The notes: generated by a model from the sequence alone, not told the origin. A DNA stretch of 64,000 nt from an uncultured Eubacteriales bacterium (GCA_934561055.1 CAKTFN010000001.1:372001-436000), one strand, 5' to 3'. Shown: positions 25,829 through 35,159, numbered from the stretch's first letter. Numbers and translations: made by a program.

Positions 25829-26091
25829 ATTCTATAATAAATGTTTTAGCTCAATAATAGTCTGCAAAAGAGATAAAAAATCTAAAACAGTAGAGTAGAT
25901 ATGATAAAAATTCGTTATAAAGCAACGCCTAGTAGCCAGAAACGGAGAAAACAACATGCCACTGATTTTATATAAAAGTGTTAGGATTAAACATACAAGG
26001 TAACGAAGGTTAAAAAGCGAAAAAGACATCCTTTAATTGCTTCGAAAAAACGCACCTTACATATTTCTATTTTGTCTTAGAAATAAAAGAC
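25829..26091. other. Intergenic region between convergent genes
   Basis: About 260 AT-rich bases between the ends of cyclase 2 and the DUF4209 gene. No gene, RNA or clear terminator hairpin was seen. Confidence 0.5.
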
Positions 26092-27804
26092 TTAGCTTTC
26101 TTGTTCTATTGTTTTTATCTTTTTTATTAACTTATTTGAATATGTACAACATAAACGGAATGTGTACCACCAAACAGCTAGTCCATCAATACTATTTAAC
26201 TCCTCATCATTTTTCAATCCATGAGCAATATTATTTCGCATTCCAAATCCATATTTACTTGTATAATGAACTTTTAAATTAAAAATAAAATCTTCCTCAA
26301 GAGATTCTGTAATTTCTGGTAAGTTTAAAATACTTTCAAATGAAAGACACTCTTCTGTTCCATTATCTGCTGTTTTATACACAACCGCACCTAATTCTTC
26401 AGCAAAAATTCTAACAGCGTTTTCAACTTGGGGCATTAAAATATGAAGTGCAGTTATAAAATCATAATTAAAGCCTGCTACGATTCCACTTAAAAATGAT
26501 TCCAGTCTATTTTGGGGTATAAACAAATTATCTTCTAATATAAATCTAATCATATCATTTTTAATATCATATTTATCATTAATTACTCTGAGAAAATTAT
26601 AAATGATGTCGTGCGCCAGAATCCGATTATAGTTTACAGCCTCTCTTTCATAGTAATGCATTTTTTCTTCTTCAGTTGCCTCTAACAAGGAAGGTATAAC
26701 ACCAACAACTCTCCCTTGAGAATCTAACAATTTATTTGAAAATACTTTTGATATAACCGAGCTGTCATTTACCATTTTTTTACATTTATTTAATCCTAAC
26801 GGTCTAACACAGAAAGCTAATTTGTAAACGACTTCTTCAAAATTCGATTGGTTTATATCAGATTCAAGCTTTTTAATTGTTGAAGATATATCAATAGATT
26901 CTGTAGAAAAAATTTTCATTTCCTTCAGTGATAATTTTTTTACAGGTTCAATTAGCTTTGCAAGTCTCTTTCGTTCACTTTTTGCTTCAGTGTCATTAAT
27001 TTGATTTAATATGCTCATTGCACGTTGAATTAAATCAATTATATTAAACGCATTGGCTGAATCATCCCAATCAAGTGAATTAGCTTGTTTTTCTAGCAGT
27101 TTAACAATTTCCTTTTTTGTGTTTGTAACCAATGTTTTATCTTTGGTGTTAGCTTTAATGACTTCTTCCCTGTATCTGATAGATTTATGATATACATTGT
27201 TTTCATCATAATGCTTGATCATTTCAATAAATTTGCCACCAACAAACTCCGAAAAATCCTTAATAGATTTCAATCCTAATAGTAGAAATAAAGACACATA
27301 TCCATTATCTTTTTCGCTATCTATATATTCACTACACAGAGCCAAAAATTTGTTTCCGTCAACATATTTCACACCGATTTTAGCAAATAGCCTGCAAAGA
27401 CCCAATGCATGCTTTATGAAAGAAAACGCCTTTTTATTAGTAGGCATTATTAATTCACTGAAGTAGGATATGATTGCGCATTCAGCCATTTCACTTTGAT
27501 GATACCGATTAAACAAAAATTCGTTACAACTAGCATTGAATAATGTCATTTTTGATTTTGATGCTATTGATTTTATGTTTTCATACACCTTATAATCGGC
27601 ATTGCAAAACAGATATTTTTCTTTATCAAGAATTTCACCATTTATTGGCAAGTACCATTCTTCCAAAATATTTATAACAATTCTAACTGTTATACGATTT
27701 ATTCCTCTTCTATGGGCACAAATTTCATTCAAATCTGAAATTATATCTTCATAGCTTTTTGTCGAATCATTTAACACATTCAACACTTCGTTTATTATTT
27801 TCAT
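26092..27804 (-). CDS. DUF4209-family protein with HEPN-like R-x4-H motif
   Basis: 570 residues, ATG behind AAGGAATAGTT. Mostly helical, no signal peptide or membrane helices. The C-terminal third matches DUF4209 by eye: HILMPQVENAVRIFAEELGA near 450-470, then GFGMRNNIAHGLKND with R523 and H528. That R-x4-H in a helical context is the signature of HEPN nucleases or their binding homologues. It lies tail-to-tail with the Pycsar-like operon and next to the recombinases, in AT-rich DNA, as expected of a defence or stress cargo gene. Enzyme activity is only inferred. Confidence 0.7.
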   Translation of the reverse strand: MKIINEVLNVLNDSTKSYEDIISDLNEICAHRRGINRITVRIVINILEEWYLPINGEILDKEKYLFCNADYKVYENIKSIASKSKMTLFNASCNEFLFNRYHQSEMAECAIISYFSELIMPTNKKAFSFIKHALGLCRLFAKIGVKYVDGNKFLALCSEYIDSEKDNGYVSLFLLLGLKSIKDFSEFVGGKFIEMIKHYDENNVYHKSIRYREEVIKANTKDKTLVTNTKKEIVKLLEKQANSLDWDDSANAFNIIDLIQRAMSILNQINDTEAKSERKRLAKLIEPVKKLSLKEMKIFSTESIDISSTIKKLESDINQSNFEEVVYKLAFCVRPLGLNKCKKMVNDSSVISKVFSNKLLDSQGRVVGVIPSLLEATEEEKMHYYEREAVNYNRILAHDIIYNFLRVINDKYDIKNDMIRFILEDNLFIPQNRLESFLSGIVAGFNYDFITALHILMPQVENAVRIFAEELGAVVYKTADNGTEECLSFESILNLPEITESLEEDFIFNLKVHYTSKYGFGMRNNIAHGLKNDEELNSIDGLAVWWYTFRLCCTYSNKLIKKIKTIEQES

Positions 27805-27843
27805 AACTATTCCTTTTCCCCTTAAATAAATCGAAGTTTATAT

Positions 27844-27915
27844 TTATGGCATATCTTCACGCAAATTTGCTGGCCAATCCGTTGGTTTTCGGACAGTTTT
27901 AAAATTATATTCCAT
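27844..27915 (-). CDS. Possible 23-residue small protein
   Basis: ATG at 27915 behind GAAGGAAATATAACA, followed by 23 codons (ends NLREDMP). It is too short to recognise. The good ribosome binding site argues for translation; alternatively it is the truncated start of a gene cut by insertion of the element beside it. Confidence 0.3.
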   Translation of the reverse strand: MEYNFKTVRKPTDWPANLREDMP

Positions 27916-27986
27916 TGTTATATTTCCTTCAAAAACTAAGTATTATTATGATATGACAAAAACTCATTATTTTTATATTTATTATA

Positions 27987-29600
27987 TCATATTTTTTCCA
28001 AGATTTCAAATCCGCCCTTGAGTATAACCACAATAGACTTATCCCCCATCACCCTAATACACTCCACTATTCTTCTTATGACACCGTCATCAAACTCCGT
28101 AAAGCTGAAATCTTCATTTTCGAGGATTTCGGCTATTCTTTTTACCTCAATGTCAGTGCTGTTTTGGACAATTATATCTGTTTGGATCATTTCAAGCTGT
28201 TGTCTGAGAGACTTAATCTTGTCATACAGCTTTTCAATTTCATCAATGTACCTGTCCTGATTACCCTCGGTACTTGTAGCTCTGTCCATAAGCATATCCG
28301 CTTCATCTTGAAGTTGTTTTATGTTAAGTTCTATGTTGTATCTGTTTAAAGTATCACTATCACCCGAAGTAGCATATTCCAAGGTTGCTTTTACCGCTTT
28401 GAGAATTTCATTCTTGTTCGGCAAGGCACTTGATAACGCCCTGCATATTGCTTCATGCAATTTATATTCTTCAATTCCGACAGACTTTTGGCAGTATTTA
28501 TTTCCGTGTTCAATTCTGTTAAGGCAACGCCAATATATTTTCTTTTTGCCATGACTGTTGATTGTTCTGCGTCTGTACGGGCTACCGCACTCACCACATA
28601 TAAGGATTTCGGAAAGCACATACTTGCCGCTGTACTTTCCGAGTTCGGTTATGGCACTGTCCGATTTTCTGCTTTTGGCTGAGCGTCTTGCTTTTTCCTG
28701 CTGAACAAGATTAAAAATATCTCGTTCTATTATTGCAGGGTGATTGTTACTTATCAGGTATTTTGCAAGCTCTCCGTTATTCTTTTTTACTTTTTTCGTT
28801 ATACAATCGCTTCGGTATGTCTTTTGCATAAGGACATCACCGACATATTTTTCGTTTGACAGCATATTTTGAACAACCGATTTTGACCATTCGGTTTTGC
28901 CGTTTCGATTGGGTATTTTACAATCGGAAATATATTTCAAAATTTGTGTAATGCTGTCACCGTCCAGATATCTATTAAATATCATCTTAACTACTTGTGC
29001 TTCTTCCGGTACGATTTCAGGCTCGCCGTCCCTGCCTTTCCTGTAACCGTAAGTGTTAAACCGAAAAACATAAGTACCGTTTTTCATTCTCTGCTGAATA
29101 CCCCAACGGACATTAGCACTGATATTCTCACTTTCGGACTGCGCCATAACACTGTAAAGACCGATAAACATTTCACTGTCCGTTGTAAGCGTATCAATAT
29201 TCTGCTCTTCAAAGAAAACACCGATTCCCATTGCTTTGAGCTTTCTGACATAATTCAGACTGTCTACGGTGTTTCTCGCAAATCTTGAAACAGATTTTGT
29301 AAGGATCAAATCAATCTTACCTTTTTCGCAATCCCTAATCATTTGCTTAAAACGTTCTCGTTTGGAAACTATAGTACCCGTTATGCCTTCATCGGCGTAG
29401 ATACCAACAAAGTGCCACTTCGGGTTTTTGCAGATATGGTCTGTGTAATATGCAACCTGCGCTTCATAACTTTGAAGCTGATCATCAGAATCGGTTGATA
29501 CTCGGCAATAAGCCGCAACATTCAATTGTCTATACTCATTTCGTTTTGAGGCTAAAAGCGGATTCGCTTCAATTTTAGTCACTGTTCTTACTGCCTGCAT
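27987..29600 (-). CDS. Large serine recombinase (integrase) 1
   Basis: 537 residues. N-terminal resolvase domain with catalytic S35 in YCRVSTDSDDQ, and KSVSRFARNT. Then the Recombinase domain (YGYRKGRDGEPEIVPEEAQV, LSNEKYVGDVLMQKTY), a zinc ribbon (CGECGSPYRRR ... C) and a coiled-coil tail (about 420-500). This is the layout of large serine integrases of Firmicutes ICEs (TndX/TnpX type), which excise and insert elements by cutting at a two-base crossover. It is the last of three recombinase genes in one direction, 23 bases after the truncated one, and probably lies close to an element end. Confidence 0.93.
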   Translation of the reverse strand: MQAVRTVTKIEANPLLASKRNEYRQLNVAAYCRVSTDSDDQLQSYEAQVAYYTDHICKNPKWHFVGIYADEGITGTIVSKRERFKQMIRDCEKGKIDLILTKSVSRFARNTVDSLNYVRKLKAMGIGVFFEEQNIDTLTTDSEMFIGLYSVMAQSESENISANVRWGIQQRMKNGTYVFRFNTYGYRKGRDGEPEIVPEEAQVVKMIFNRYLDGDSITQILKYISDCKIPNRNGKTEWSKSVVQNMLSNEKYVGDVLMQKTYRSDCITKKVKKNNGELAKYLISNNHPAIIERDIFNLVQQEKARRSAKSRKSDSAITELGKYSGKYVLSEILICGECGSPYRRRTINSHGKKKIYWRCLNRIEHGNKYCQKSVGIEEYKLHEAICRALSSALPNKNEILKAVKATLEYATSGDSDTLNRYNIELNIKQLQDEADMLMDRATSTEGNQDRYIDEIEKLYDKIKSLRQQLEMIQTDIIVQNSTDIEVKRIAEILENEDFSFTEFDDGVIRRIVECIRVMGDKSIVVILKGGFEILEKI

Positions 29601-29623
29601 GGTTTACTGTCCCTTCCTGCTGA

Positions 29624-30466
29624 TTATATTTCCTTTCCGTTGATGAAATGAATAGTAATGCTTCCGTCTGTATTTATCATAATCTTCTCGGCTGTTAAAG
29701 CCAATAGTTTAATATTTAACTTGTCAGTAAGATTTTGTGTTTTCATATATTCTTTTAACGGCTCCGTATATACTGAGCTATCAAAGACACAGCAATCAAA
29801 CTTACTTTGTGTACAATCAAGAATTGCTTTTTTGATTGGATTAAACTGAATGTTATGCTGATCTAACATATATCTGATTTCTTTCTCTTTTCTGATCGTT
29901 TCAATATTCGGCTCATATGTACTTTTAACACTGTTTGTATCCAACGAAGCAGGATTTGAAATGACGGTATTTAATATGTTTTGTATTTCACTAAACAAGG
30001 TACTATCATCAAAATATTTGTTTAATTTACAGTTGTTTTCGCAGAACCACTTTTCACGGTTTGCGGTATACTTAGAAACTCTTCGTATACGCCCGCCGCA
30101 AGCTGAACAATACAAAACAGACTTAATACACTTGATTTCTGCCGAATCCTTTTCACGCTTTCCGCCAAGAGAGCTTTTTCTTTTGACGGCTGATTCAAGA
30201 ACATCACAACTGATTATCTGAGGATATTTGTCATCGCCTGCATAATGAGGGTTTTCAATAATTCGAGCAATCATATTTTTATTCCAGGCTGTTCTACCCT
30301 CTTTGTATGAAACATTTTCACGCGTTAATTCATCGGCTATTGATTTAAGTGTCATACCATCTATATATGAAGAAAATATTCTTTTCACTGTTTCTGCTTC
30401 ATGCGGTACAATTAAGTAATTGCCATACTCCATTTTGTATCCGAACAGAATCCACCTCGAACCCAT
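29624..30466 (-). CDS. Serine-recombinase-like protein lacking the catalytic domain
   Basis: 280 residues, ATG behind AAAGGAG; the stop of the preceding gene abuts this ATG. It begins inside the Recombinase domain (FGYKMEYGNYLIVPHEAETV, IIENPHYAGDDKYP), then a zinc ribbon (CSACGGRIRRV, with C...C further on) and a short tail. The entire resolvase domain with its serine is absent. Because start, spacing and frame are intact, it looks like a retained DNA-binding accessory factor rather than a wreck. It may steer the two full recombinases flanking it, for example in direction control. Confidence 0.82.
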   Translation of the reverse strand: MGSRWILFGYKMEYGNYLIVPHEAETVKRIFSSYIDGMTLKSIADELTRENVSYKEGRTAWNKNMIARIIENPHYAGDDKYPQIISCDVLESAVKRKSSLGGKREKDSAEIKCIKSVLYCSACGGRIRRVSKYTANREKWFCENNCKLNKYFDDSTLFSEIQNILNTVISNPASLDTNSVKSTYEPNIETIRKEKEIRYMLDQHNIQFNPIKKAILDCTQSKFDCCVFDSSVYTEPLKEYMKTQNLTDKLNIKLLALTAEKIMINTDGSITIHFINGKEI

Positions 30467-32017
30467 TTATATCCGCTCCTTTAGCTTCAATCCACATTTC
30501 AGTTCATACGTGACATAATCATCATCTGACACAAATATGTTTTGAACCATTGATTCAAACACATCTTTATCAAAGAGAAGCATATATCCGTCATATTCGT
30601 CAAGTTCGTTTTTAAGTGTTCTGAACCTTTCTATACTTTTTTCGTCCTCATCTTCATTTAGTAGTTTTATTCTTCTGCTTCTAAGCTCTGTTAGTCTTTT
30701 TTGAAGTGCGGAAGTCTGTTCCATATATGAAACATCATCAACAATGTTTCGTGCTTTGAGCTTTGCCAACATACAGTTCTTTTCACATGTTGCAGCAATT
30801 TCAATATCTATGTCGCTTATCGCTGTGCTTTGACTGCTGATTTTTGCTTTAAGTGAAACAAGTTGGTTTAAAGCAGAAGCTGCAGTTTCGAATTCATAGA
30901 GCTTTAAGCGATTAAATAAACGAACAAATGACTTCCTCAGATCGTCCTCTTTGACATTCTGTGTCTTACAATGTCTGCCTGCAATACCGTTTGATGAGCA
31001 CACCCAATATGCCTCACCGCTTTGTATCTTTCTTTTAAAAGCACAGCCGCAGTCACCGCAACGTATTTTTTGAGTAAAATTCGTTATTCTGTTAGCTTCA
31101 TAACTGCTTCTATCTAATTTGTTTTGTTTCAGTTTTTCTTGAACAGCATTGAATAAATCTCTGTCAATCAATGGCTCATGAGTATTAGAAACATAGTACT
31201 TATCAACTTCTCCGTTATTAGGTCTGTTTTTAAGCGGAAACATCTGCGGAGTGTATGTCTTTTGCAAAAGACTGTCACCTACATATTTTTCATTGCTCAG
31301 AATGTACTTTACTGCTGATAAATTCCACTCTCTGTCCATATACCTTTCACTGTTTAATTCTTCAGCTATTATTCCCATGCCCTTACCTGAAAGATAGGTT
31401 TTAAATATCCTTTCAATTGCAGGCTTTAGCTCCGGTACCGGAACAAGATTATTGTTTTCTACCATATAGCCATACGGGGCGGTAGTTATTGAAAACTCAC
31501 CGTTTGCCATTTTCATTCTGACCGCAGTTGATACTCGCTTTGAACCTGCTAATGCTTCACTCTGTGCAAAAGCGCTTTTGATATACAATATCATTTCAGA
31601 ATTCATCGTACTTGTATCAATACCGTCGTTTTCAAACAAAACCGTTGTTCCGTAAGATTTCAAAAGCCTGATATTCTCAATACACTCAAGAGAATTGCGT
31701 GCAAAGCGGGAAACGCTTTTAACATAAATTCTGTCTATCTTTCCTGCCTTGCTGTCTTTCATCATTCTTTGAAACTCATCTCTATTGTTCACGCAAGTAC
31801 CTGTTATGCCCTCGTCGGCGTATATGTCAACAAGCGTCATATCTCCGCTTTGTTTTATGAAGTCATTGTAATACTTCACCTGAGCGAGAAAAGAATTTAT
31901 TTGATCTGTCGAGTCTGTGGAGACACGGCAATATGCCGCAACTCTTTTCAATCTGTCAGAATATATTCCTTTTATTGGGTTTATTATCTGAACCTCTTTT
32001 TTCGTCTTGCTGTTCAT
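30467..32017 (-). CDS. Large serine recombinase (integrase) 2
   Basis: 516 residues. Catalytic S33 in AAYCRVSTDSTDQ, KSVSRFARNSLECIENI, Recombinase domain (YGYMVENNNLVPVPELKPAI, LSNEKYVGDSLLQKTYTP), zinc ribbon CGDCGCAFKRK and a coiled-coil C-terminus. It is homologous to but clearly different from recombinase 1. Its stop abuts the next recombinase's ATG, so translation is coupled. First of the three recombinases in transcription order. Confidence 0.92.
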   Translation of the reverse strand: MNSKTKKEVQIINPIKGIYSDRLKRVAAYCRVSTDSTDQINSFLAQVKYYNDFIKQSGDMTLVDIYADEGITGTCVNNRDEFQRMMKDSKAGKIDRIYVKSVSRFARNSLECIENIRLLKSYGTTVLFENDGIDTSTMNSEMILYIKSAFAQSEALAGSKRVSTAVRMKMANGEFSITTAPYGYMVENNNLVPVPELKPAIERIFKTYLSGKGMGIIAEELNSERYMDREWNLSAVKYILSNEKYVGDSLLQKTYTPQMFPLKNRPNNGEVDKYYVSNTHEPLIDRDLFNAVQEKLKQNKLDRSSYEANRITNFTQKIRCGDCGCAFKRKIQSGEAYWVCSSNGIAGRHCKTQNVKEDDLRKSFVRLFNRLKLYEFETAASALNQLVSLKAKISSQSTAISDIDIEIAATCEKNCMLAKLKARNIVDDVSYMEQTSALQKRLTELRSRRIKLLNEDEDEKSIERFRTLKNELDEYDGYMLLFDKDVFESMVQNIFVSDDDYVTYELKCGLKLKERI

Positions 32018-32080
32018 TTACCGTGCCTACTTTTTCTCATATTTTACTGTTAATTACCGCACGCTTCAAATGTGCGATTT

Positions 32081-32233
32081 TTAAATTGTTATGGGTTTAC
32101 AGTTGCGGTTTTCGGCGTTTTTGTTGTTCAGTCTGTTAAACACTTCTTTTGAAATATCCCCGTTTGTATACAGTCGTTTAAGAACAGAGAATACTGCGAG
32201 ATACACAAGTTCACTTTTCAAGTTATCATCCAT
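32081..32233 (-). CDS. 50-residue SHOCT-like small protein
   Basis: ATG at 32233 behind CAGGTG. It reads MDDNLKSELVYLAVFSVLKR then LYTNGDISKEVFNRLN, a short helical pattern like SHOCT-type oligomerisation motifs often found before serine recombinase genes. It sits between the toxin gene (6 bases away) and recombinase 2. Possibly an accessory or excisionase-like factor; function not known. Confidence 0.6.
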   Translation of the reverse strand: MDDNLKSELVYLAVFSVLKRLYTNGDISKEVFNRLNNKNAENRNCKPITI

Positions 32234-32239
32234 AAGCAT

Positions 32240-32608
32240 TCACCTGTTTAATCCAAGGCTGATTCTCAATGCCTTATCAATTTCGGCAATAACCTTTTGG
32301 TCATTAACCGATCCTACATACTCTTTAATATGAACCTGTTTATCAACCGTGTTTATCTGCTCAAGCATGACCATTGATTCTTCATTTAAACCAAAGTCTT
32401 TGTCCAGATAAACATGTGTCGGTTGATCCTTTTTCTTAACGATTGATGTAATGGGCGAAACAATCAGTGTTGAACTGTATTTATTTCCCATATTGTTTTG
32501 GATAATGAGAGCCGGTCGTAAACCGCTTTGGACTGAGCCACCCTGTTCAACAAAGTCACAGAAGTATATATCTCCTCTGTGGAAATCTTTTTGTCCGTAA
32601 GAAAACAT
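32240..32608 (-). CDS. PemK/MazF-family toxin
   Basis: 122 residues, ATG behind GAGGTG. PemK/MazF features: HRGDIYFCDF at 10-19, GLRPALIIQNN at 29-39 and TLIVSPITS at 47-55, then VMLEQINTVDKQ. The family consists of mRNA interferases that are normally paired with an upstream antitoxin. No MazE-like gene lies upstream and the 50-residue partner downstream is not a recognisable antitoxin. Orphan PemK genes are common beside ICE recombinases. Operon with the recombinases likely. Confidence 0.85.
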   Translation of the reverse strand: MFSYGQKDFHRGDIYFCDFVEQGGSVQSGLRPALIIQNNMGNKYSSTLIVSPITSIVKKKDQPTHVYLDKDFGLNEESMVMLEQINTVDKQVHIKEYVGSVNDQKVIAEIDKALRISLGLNR

Positions 32609-33089
32609 TTAAACACCTCATTGTTAAAAATTTTTTCGATGTGCTATGTATGCAGAAATGACGAATATAGGCAGAATTAAACATTTTTCTGAATCCCCAC
32701 TTCTGCAATGTAGCACACCATTTATCCTTGATACCCCGTGTGCAATCGGGAAATCATCAAACGACTGACGGTTAATCAGCTCCACGGGAATCTCACCCCT
32801 CCGAGGATCTCTCCGAGCCGCTCTCATCGGTTGCGACGGTTTTTTCACGCTCGACCTGTGACTGAACGGGAGTATCTTTGACCTCTTTGCCTGTCTTCGC
32901 ATAATCGGTAACCGTACGATTCTTTCGGAGAAACATTTAATCGCTCGGCTAAAAAAGCGTCACAGCGTGTTTTCCGAACTGCTCGAAGCAAAAAAGAACG
33001 TATTTGATGAATGTATATTCAGTTGTCAATTCAGAAGGCTTTTATCCCTCTACTTTCTAACGGACATTTTGTAAGTAAAAGCAAACCCC
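32609..33089. other. Mostly non-coding gap with one weak small ORF
   Basis: A minus-strand frame from 32936 to 32793 encodes 47 hydrophilic residues (MFLRKNRTVTDYAKTGKEVK at the start) with no good ribosome binding site. It may be a real small ICE protein or a remnant. A 92-codon frame overlaps it (32624-32902) without support. The segment is more GC-rich than its surroundings. Nothing else recognised. Confidence 0.3.
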
Positions 33090-33575
33090 CTAATCAAAAA
33101 ATTTTTTTGCTTTTTCTTGAATCTTTCGAATTACATTACGGACGCTCTGCGAAGTTACACCCTTTCTTTTTGCAAAATTAATTTGACTTTCCCCGTTTTT
33201 CAAGACAAAAAGAAAAACTTCTTTCTGGTAACCAGTCAGAAGTTTCATAAATCTTTCTTCTAAATCTTTTGCCGCCTGTTCCTCTTCAAGGCTTTCATTC
33301 GATTGCAGCCACGAAGAATCGTCATTATTTTCATCGTCAATTGTTTCAAAAGAGAGTGGATACATTATTGACGCTTTTGTTTTGTCGTTTATATTGTCTG
33401 AATCAAGCGATTTCTTTAAGTCAAGCTCTCGATAAATTCGCTTTTCTTCACATCTTAAAAGCTTCATTGTGTCACCGCTTATTTCGCACACCTCGCCTGT
33501 ACTTTTGACCCTTGCATAACATTTGCCGTCAATATCCTTCCAAAGGTCGTAGTCAAAATCTTTATTCTTATACAT
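33090..33575 (-). CDS. Sigma-70 region-4-like regulator
   Basis: 161 residues, ATG preceded by AAGGAGAT. N-terminal half charged; residues about 105-160 (LEERFMKLLTGYQKEVFLFV, then FAKRKGVTSQSVRNVIRKIQ) form a sigma region 4-type helix-turn-helix ending in KAKKFFD. No region 2, so it is not a complete sigma factor. Similar proteins lie upstream of recombinases in Firmicutes ICEs and probably regulate excision or transfer. Confidence 0.72.
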   Translation of the reverse strand: MYKNKDFDYDLWKDIDGKCYARVKSTGEVCEISGDTMKLLRCEEKRIYRELDLKKSLDSDNINDKTKASIMYPLSFETIDDENNDDSSWLQSNESLEEEQAAKDLEERFMKLLTGYQKEVFLFVLKNGESQINFAKRKGVTSQSVRNVIRKIQEKAKKFFD

Positions 33576-33680
33576 TTATGTAATCTCCTTGAATTGAATT
33601 TTTGAAGTTTGTTTGTTTTCAAAAATTCGGAGATTACGGGTATTTAGATACGTAGCACAGCCAAAATAAAACAAAAAAAA

Positions 33681-33709
33681 TCGGAGCAAAGTCGTAAGCA
33701 CTTCACTCC
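33681..33709. terminator. Hairpin in the 33.6-33.9 kb gap
   Basis: CGGAG/CTCCG with an inner AAGT/ACTT pairing. On the plus strand a T-rich run follows after several bases; on the minus strand T-runs lie beyond it. It may terminate transcription from the 33947-34153 gene side. The rest of the gap 33576-33946 shows no supportable gene. Confidence 0.4.
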
Positions 33710-33946
33710 GGTCTCATATTTTTTTGTGCTTTTAAATGGAAATCCTTCTCATCTATGCGTATGAATTTCAAAATTAACACAGATTTGCAAAACACACAAA
33801 TTATAGAATCGTTTATTATACTTAACATTTTCACTTCCTTTTGTTTATTATGCAAAAATTTATTAAAGCACATGTTTGATCGATATTTGCCTCACTTAAA
33901 CAATACTCCAACTTTAGAAATGACACTTTATAAATACATGCGTTTC

Positions 33947-34153
33947 TTAGGTGTTATGCGTTTCCTTCAGTTCGGAATTTTTATGAGCATTTATTTCAAT
34001 TTTATAAAGTGAGTTGATAGCATCATTGTCTGGAAAAACTGATGCGTATATATAATTTTTCTTTTTTGATTTTACATTTGCCGGTCTATAATATCCATCT
34101 AAACTGTTACGACCAAATACCAATAGCATTAATCGGCTCTTAATTTTCTTCAT
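33947..34153 (-). CDS. Hypothetical basic small protein
   Basis: 68 residues from the ATG at 34153, placed by GGAGG about 10 bases upstream. Basic N-terminus (MKKIKSRLMLLVFGRNSLDG), no membrane helix and no recognised domain. It follows the 2TM/GAF-like gene by about 50 bases on the same strand and may share its transcript. Confidence 0.5.
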   Translation of the reverse strand: MKKIKSRLMLLVFGRNSLDGYYRPANVKSKKKNYIYASVFPDNDAINSLYKIEINAHKNSELKETHNT

Positions 34154-34205
34154 TTGCTTAAAAACCTCCAACAAACCACTGTGATTATTAATAATTATAA
34201 AAAAA

Positions 34206-35159
34206 TTAAACTGTTGTTTCTTTTTTCAAACGTTTTATATAATACCTATATTCATCAAAAAAAACATATATTAAGTCCGCATAAGCTTTTACAATATTAA
34301 CATTGTACCTTTCTTGTTCTTCTTTAAACGCATCTGTATCTAAAGAGTCTACACATAAAAATCCAATCAAATGATAAGAATCGTTTTTCTTTTGATTATA
34401 TAACCGTTTGAATTCAATTCTTATCGGAACAACAATTGTTCCTCTATAATATTCTTCCCAATTATCATTTGTATTTCTATATTTATCTCCAATTTTTCTA
34501 AGTTCTTTATCATATTTTTTTAAATCCGCCTTATAGAAATAGTCTTTGGCTTTTTGATCATCCACAATATCCCTAAAATCGGTATTATCCTTTAAAAAAA
34601 TTTCTTTCGTGTCTCGATTTTCGTAATTATCGCGATTAGTATTTGAATTTCGTGAACGACAAAATGTAATAAGCTTGGAACAATTTTTATCAATTACCTC
34701 CTCTTTCTCAGTATATGAAAACAGTTTCACGCAAGCACATATTTCCTTTTCCGTAAACGAATTTAAAATCTCACATAAATCATCCAACACATTTCCAATG
34801 TATTTCTGATATATGGTGTTTAATTCGTTTATTGTTAACGTTTCAGTCTTGTAGCTATGCAAAGTATCAAAAAAGACATTTCTTGATTCATGTGTTAATC
34901 TGTGAAATTTTACAGACGTAACGCTCATTCTTTTTAAAGCTAATTGTCTATACTTTTTCATCCTAAAAAACAAAATACATACAAGTGAAAAAACAGAAAC
35001 AAACACTACAACCGTTATAGTACCAATTTTTTCTTCAGTATTTACGGTTGCAGCAATTCCTATTATAGGAGTTATAATTGTTACAACTCCCGATAAAACA
35101 GTAATCAAATTGATTAACCATAATGGCGTATTATGTAGTTTTTCTTTAAATTTTTCCAT
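34206..35159 (-). CDS. Two-helix membrane protein with GAF-like cytoplasmic domain
   Basis: 317 residues, ATG behind AGGAGATAAAA. Two hydrophobic helices (about 13-37 and 46-66), then a long soluble part. Residues about 235-310 read like a GAF domain (GTIVVPIRIEFKRLY, YHLIGFLCVDSLDTDAF, then a helix ending VFFDEYRYY). GAF domains bind small molecules or mediate dimer contacts. With its AT-rich composition and stand-alone position in ICE cargo it could be a sensor or a defence effector. Not recognised as a named family. Confidence 0.6.
   Translation of the reverse strand: MEKFKEKLHNTPLWLINLITVLSGVVTIITPIIGIAATVNTEEKIGTITVVVFVSVFSLVCILFFRMKKYRQLALKRMSVTSVKFHRLTHESRNVFFDTLHSYKTETLTINELNTIYQKYIGNVLDDLCEILNSFTEKEICACVKLFSYTEKEEVIDKNCSKLITFCRSRNSNTNRDNYENRDTKEIFLKDNTDFRDIVDDQKAKDYFYKADLKKYDKELRKIGDKYRNTNDNWEEYYRGTIVVPIRIEFKRLYNQKKNDSYHLIGFLCVDSLDTDAFKEEQERYNVNIVKAYADLIYVFFDEYRYYIKRLKKETTV

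Noticed and set aside
33755..34012. 85-codon plus-strand frame
   Set aside because: No ribosome binding site and it overlaps a minus-strand gene with a good one.
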